Shown here: piece after piece, positions 61,190-64,000 of the stretch
Position numbering within the stretch: the stretch's first letter is position 1
Layout of the letters: each line of letters starts with the position of its first letter
Source of the DNA: an uncultured Ulvibacter sp.
Lineage (GTDB): Bacteria > Bacteroidota > Bacteroidia > Flavobacteriales > Flavobacteriaceae
NCBI GenBank assembly: GCA_938041335.1
Contig: CALIAF010000022.1
Span: 1-64,000 of the forward strand
DNA: 64,000 bases
Reading direction: 5' to 3'
The notes under the pieces: generated by a model
The model's input: the letters and a program-made list of their open reading frames with translations, nothing else
The model's database searches: none
Told to the model about the DNA's origin: nothing
Translations under genes and position numbers: made by a program

Positions 61190-62818
61190 CTACTCGCGGC
61201 TCACTGTTCTCAACTCACATTCTTTCACTAAACTCGTGTCAATTCTTAATACCATACTTCCTTCATAATTAGGTTTTAATGAAGTGCCTGGTTTTAAAAC
61301 GATTTGATTTTTTGCAGCTACATCTAAAGTAGCACTATCTCTAAAAGTTTGGTTTTCTATCACCACTTTTTTAGAAAATGCCGTGAGTTGAAAATCCCAT
61401 CTACTAAAATCTTGATTGCTTATGGTTGCTGTTGCCGTTTCAGAAAAAAGATCATGCACAAGATTTACAGCTTTACCTGTATTGAGCATTCCTGCGCCAT
61501 AATTGCCAGCAAAAGGTTTGTTTGCTGTTATATGGTCAATGTTTGTAGCCGTTAATTTTATGATGCCATCTACTTGCTCTTTTGGCAAGCACGGATATAA
61601 GGAGAACATCAGACCTACGGTTCCTGATACTAGTGCTGTGGCTCCGCTTGTTGTAGAGTATTCACTACCCAGTTCTAGGCCATTCATTTTAAATTGAGAA
61701 TATCTAAATAAACCTACTGTAGGTGCGAGTATGTCTACATCTTCATTTAAGGTGGCGGTGCTTGCGAGATAAATTTTTGTTTCGCCATTTATTTTCCCGT
61801 TTTTAAAGCCTCCGGTACGCCCTAAATATCCTCTTATTTCTTTAAAAAAAGGTTTTCCTGATTTTTTAAAATAGTGGATGTTATCCGTAACATTCTCATA
61901 TCTATGTTGAACAGAACTCACAGAAATCACATTATCGTATGATGCAGGATAGTATTTTTTTGAACCATTAGGGTAAGTGTCCCATCCTCTATTACCCGCT
62001 CCAGCAACAATAATGGCGCCTTTATCAAATACATAATTTATAGCGTCTTGTCCAGTATCTGTGGCGCTACCTACCCAACTACAATTAATCACTTTTACAT
62101 CCTTATCGGCAAGTTCTTTAAGCTGGGCAAAGTTTTTGAAATCGCCAAAAGTAGTACCATAAATGCTACAATCATAACAGACTCCTGGTATGCCATACCC
62201 ATTATCTCCTTGTGCCGCTGCGTTTGCAGAAATACTATACCCATGACCCTTAGCTTCGACAGATTTTCTAATTACTGTTGCTTTGTGTTTAAAATCTAGA
62301 CCTGTTGTATCTAGAGATCCATCACTTATACCAATGATGATGTCCCTATGTCCTGTAGTGAGGTACCAAGCTTTAGGTACTTCCATAACGTCATAGTAAT
62401 CCATATTAAATTTTAAACCTGTGTTTGTGCCTATTGTACTTGTTAATCCATAATCATTTGGTTCGTATATTTTCATTTCTGAAGGTGGAATGAGCGCTCC
62501 AGAGTCAAATATTTTTCGATTTCTTTTAAGGATGTCTGTAAGAAAGTCTGGTGAATCTGCAATCACAAAGAAAGTTCTGTTTAAATCTTCTGGCTTTGCT
62601 TTTTTCCAAGTTTTTTTAAAGGTCTTCACCTTAAAGTTGCGAAGTGTTTGTTTTAGCGATTCTTCAGGGCCTTGGTACTCAAGACCATTTGCAGTGGCTA
62701 CAAATTCTGGCGTAAATGTGGAGTCTTTTGCACGTATAAAAAACCAATACTCATCTTGGGCAATTCCAGAAAATCCAATAAGTAAAAGCAAGAGTAAAAC
62801 GAAGAATGATTTTTTCAT
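61190..62818 (-). CDS. Subtilisin-like (S8) serine protease, secreted
   Basis: The 542-residue protein has a signal peptide (residues 1-20, ending GIAQ) and a prodomain-like region to about 145. A peptidase S8 domain follows. The catalytic residues appear as Asp in IGISDGSLD (about 165), His in KGHGYSISANAAA (about 192), the oxyanion Asn in VAGAGNRGWD (about 274) and Ser in STTSGATALVSGTVGLM (about 391). The block after the His is GYSISA where most subtilases have GTHVAG. The C-terminal 80 residues form a small beta-rich end with no CHU_C or T9SS type A signal, so export past the periplasm is not evident. Confidence 0.87.
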   Translation of the reverse strand: MKKSFFVLLLLLLIGFSGIAQDEYWFFIRAKDSTFTPEFVATANGLEYQGPEESLKQTLRNFKVKTFKKTWKKAKPEDLNRTFFVIADSPDFLTDILKRNRKIFDSGALIPPSEMKIYEPNDYGLTSTIGTNTGLKFNMDYYDVMEVPKAWYLTTGHRDIIIGISDGSLDTTGLDFKHKATVIRKSVEAKGHGYSISANAAAQGDNGYGIPGVCYDCSIYGTTFGDFKNFAQLKELADKDVKVINCSWVGSATDTGQDAINYVFDKGAIIVAGAGNRGWDTYPNGSKKYYPASYDNVISVSSVQHRYENVTDNIHYFKKSGKPFFKEIRGYLGRTGGFKNGKINGETKIYLASTATLNEDVDILAPTVGLFRYSQFKMNGLELGSEYSTTSGATALVSGTVGLMFSLYPCLPKEQVDGIIKLTATNIDHITANKPFAGNYGAGMLNTGKAVNLVHDLFSETATATISNQDFSRWDFQLTAFSKKVVIENQTFRDSATLDVAAKNQIVLKPGTSLKPNYEGSMVLRIDTSLVKECELRTVSRE

Positions 62819-62903
62819 CTGTATAAAATATTTGTGAAATAGGAAGATGGAAACCGAAGGTTCACGAACTCCTTATTTTTAATATTAATGTATAAGTAAT
62901 GCC

Positions 62904-62911
62904 CAAATATA
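62904..62911 (-). promoter_or_regulatory. -7 box upstream of the S8 protease
   Basis: On the minus strand TATATTTG matches the Bacteroidota -7 consensus, 85 bases before the ATG. No clean -33 TTG is seen at 17-20 bases. If used, the leader is about 80 bases long. Confidence 0.4.
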
Positions 62912-63029
62912 AATCTTAACTTTTATTGTAAATTATTAATGGGCACTTCATTGTTTAAAATTTCGGTTTAATAGCATTCAATTTTTGCCGCCTAACCGCA
63001 CAAATATTTATCTTAGCATAAAATTTAGC

Positions 63030-64000
63030 GTGCGCGTGCAAACAGTCTCAATTTACAAAAATCCTTTTACATATGTGTTTTATGCATTAGTGATTTTCTA
63101 TATTCTAGTGTATGGGCCTTATGGCCTTGAAGATGGAGATAATGGTACTGTTTTTAGCATCTCTTGGAGTATGTATCACGGTGTTTTTCCATATCGTGAT
63201 TTTGTGTATATCAAGCCGCCGATGTCGCCGTATTTTCACTCCTTACCCTTATATATTTCAGAAGAGTTCGCCTACTTGTTTAATAGGATGTTTTATTACA
63301 TACAGGTGTTTAGTTATTCATTGATTCTGGCTCAGTTGGCGTGTAAAGCTTTTGCTATACAACGACGTGATATCATCTACTTTATTGGGATTGTTGGGGC
63401 GTTAATTTCTATACATAATTATCCGCCAATGCCCTGGAATACTATAGATGGTGTGTTTTTTAGTGTCATAGGGATTTACTTCTTGTTTCAAGAGAAAAAA
63501 ACATGGTGGAAATTGTTGTTAGCGGCATTCTTTGTTTCGCTCGGGGTATTGTGTAAACAATCATTCTATTTTTTTCCGGTCTTTATCACGCTTTATTTAT
63601 TGCTCACCAAGCAGTTTAAAACAACAGGTTGGTTTATAAGTTTCGGACTTTTATTTGCTGCGGCCTTTTTAGGGGTGTTATACGTAAATGATGCTTTTGA
63701 TTTGTTTTTTGAACAGATGTTTAGTTTTACTTCGGGGAGTAGTTTTTGGCAAACAGGTTTTCATACCTATTATATGGCCTTGAAGACAAATGTTCTGCTT
63801 GTTGCAGGAATAGTAATCGCTATTTGGCTTCTTAAAAAAATAGTGCCACATAACATCGTTTATATTTTAGTGCAATGTGCCATCGCAGGAATACTAATTT
63901 ATCTTTTTGTGAATGAAGATCCTTTTCACACGGTAAAGAAATCAATCATACAAACCTTGTTTGTGTTTTCTGTGCTATATACGTTGTGGAGTGCAAGACA
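63030..64000 (+). CDS. Multi-spanning membrane protein, GT-C glycosyltransferase-like (cut by right edge)
   Basis: The frame is open from a GTG at 63030 to the right edge (323 residues seen). The N-terminal helix (about 12-30) is followed by a periplasmic-type loop with LEDGDNGTVFSISWSMYHG, then VFPYRDFVYIKPPMSPYFH, an arrangement of an acidic pair after TM1 and a PYRD...KPP block that recalls ArnT/PMT-like GT-C enzymes (from family knowledge). At least seven further hydrophobic helices follow. Such enzymes take sugars from lipid-linked donors at the outer face of the inner membrane. The end and the neighbours are not visible. The start could also be the GTG two codons later. Confidence 0.7.
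   Translation, partial: MRVQTVSIYKNPFTYVFYALVIFYILVYGPYGLEDGDNGTVFSISWSMYHGVFPYRDFVYIKPPMSPYFHSLPLYISEEFAYLFNRMFYYIQVFSYSLILAQLACKAFAIQRRDIIYFIGIVGALISIHNYPPMPWNTIDGVFFSVIGIYFLFQEKKTWWKLLLAAFFVSLGVLCKQSFYFFPVFITLYLLLTKQFKTTGWFISFGLLFAAAFLGVLYVNDAFDLFFEQMFSFTSGSSFWQTGFHTYYMALKTNVLLVAGIVIAIWLLKKIVPHNIVYILVQCAIAGILIYLFVNEDPFHTVKKSIIQTLFVFSVLYTLWSAR

Noticed and set aside
1..64000. CRISPR array, prophage, toxin-antitoxin pair, rRNA operon or replication origin
   Set aside because: No regularly spaced repeats, phage structural genes, paired small toxin/antitoxin frames, rRNA sequence or dnaA-type box cluster was recognised.

Overview
The window looks like the chromosome of a marine-type member of the Flavobacteriaceae (Bacteroidota). 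Several signs agree: low GC; a C-terminal type B sorting domain of the type IX secretion system at the left edge; a PorV/PorQ-type outer membrane protein; the type 3 (archaeal-like) prolyl-tRNA synthetase; a DUF1343/NamZ protein; and promoter -7 boxes of the Bacteroidota form TAnnTTTG, for example before the tRNA-Glu gene. The genus cannot be fixed from the sequence alone.

Left flank (1-7771): the end of a secreted T9SS substrate, a FadL/OmpP1-type outer membrane protein and a low-complexity lipoprotein on the minus strand, then proS, tRNA-Glu and rpsT on the plus strand, then coaD and an ABC-F ATPase on the minus strand.

Centre (7883-47140): one very long, tightly packed polysaccharide locus of about 39 kb. 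All but one gene lies on the plus strand, and many are joined by ATGA or TAATG overlaps. It starts with a Wza-like export lipoprotein and a Wzc-like tyrosine autokinase. UDP-HexNAc dehydrogenase and epimerase genes (UDP-GalNAcA route) and a Wzm/Wzt ABC exporter whose ATPase carries a C-terminal carbohydrate-binding-type extension follow. Next come a sulfotransferase, four methyltransferases and many glycosyltransferases (GT2 and GT4), a sulfotransferase on the opposite strand, Gmd and Fcl (GDP-L-fucose), a UXS/GalE-like epimerase and a third sulfotransferase. The locus ends with a NeuB-NeuC-NeuA nonulosonate module, more GT4 enzymes, a Wzy-type polymerase/ligase and a WcaJ/WbaP-type initiating phosphoglycosyltransferase. 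The likely product is an acidic surface glycan containing fucose, a hexosaminuronic acid, a nonulosonic acid and sulfate ester. This is inferred from the enzymes and not shown. Parts of both the Wzx/Wzy and the ABC export routes are present.

Right flank (47141-64000): a small lipoprotein, a DUF4105 (Lnb N-terminal domain) membrane protein, a PorV/PorQ-like protein and phosphatidylserine synthase. A small membrane protein follows, bracketed by nested inverted repeats. Then comes a minus-strand block of acyltransferase, DegT aminotransferase and O-antigen translocase, in the same order as wecD-wecE-wzxE of enterobacteria. The remainder is a YkgJ cysteine-cluster protein, NamZ, a LolC/E-like permease, a cysteine/cystathionine synthase, a 56-residue glycine-zipper protein, a subtilisin-like protease and the start of a multi-spanning membrane glycosyltransferase-like protein cut by the right edge. 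No CRISPR array, transposase, phage gene, rRNA or recognisable riboswitch was found.
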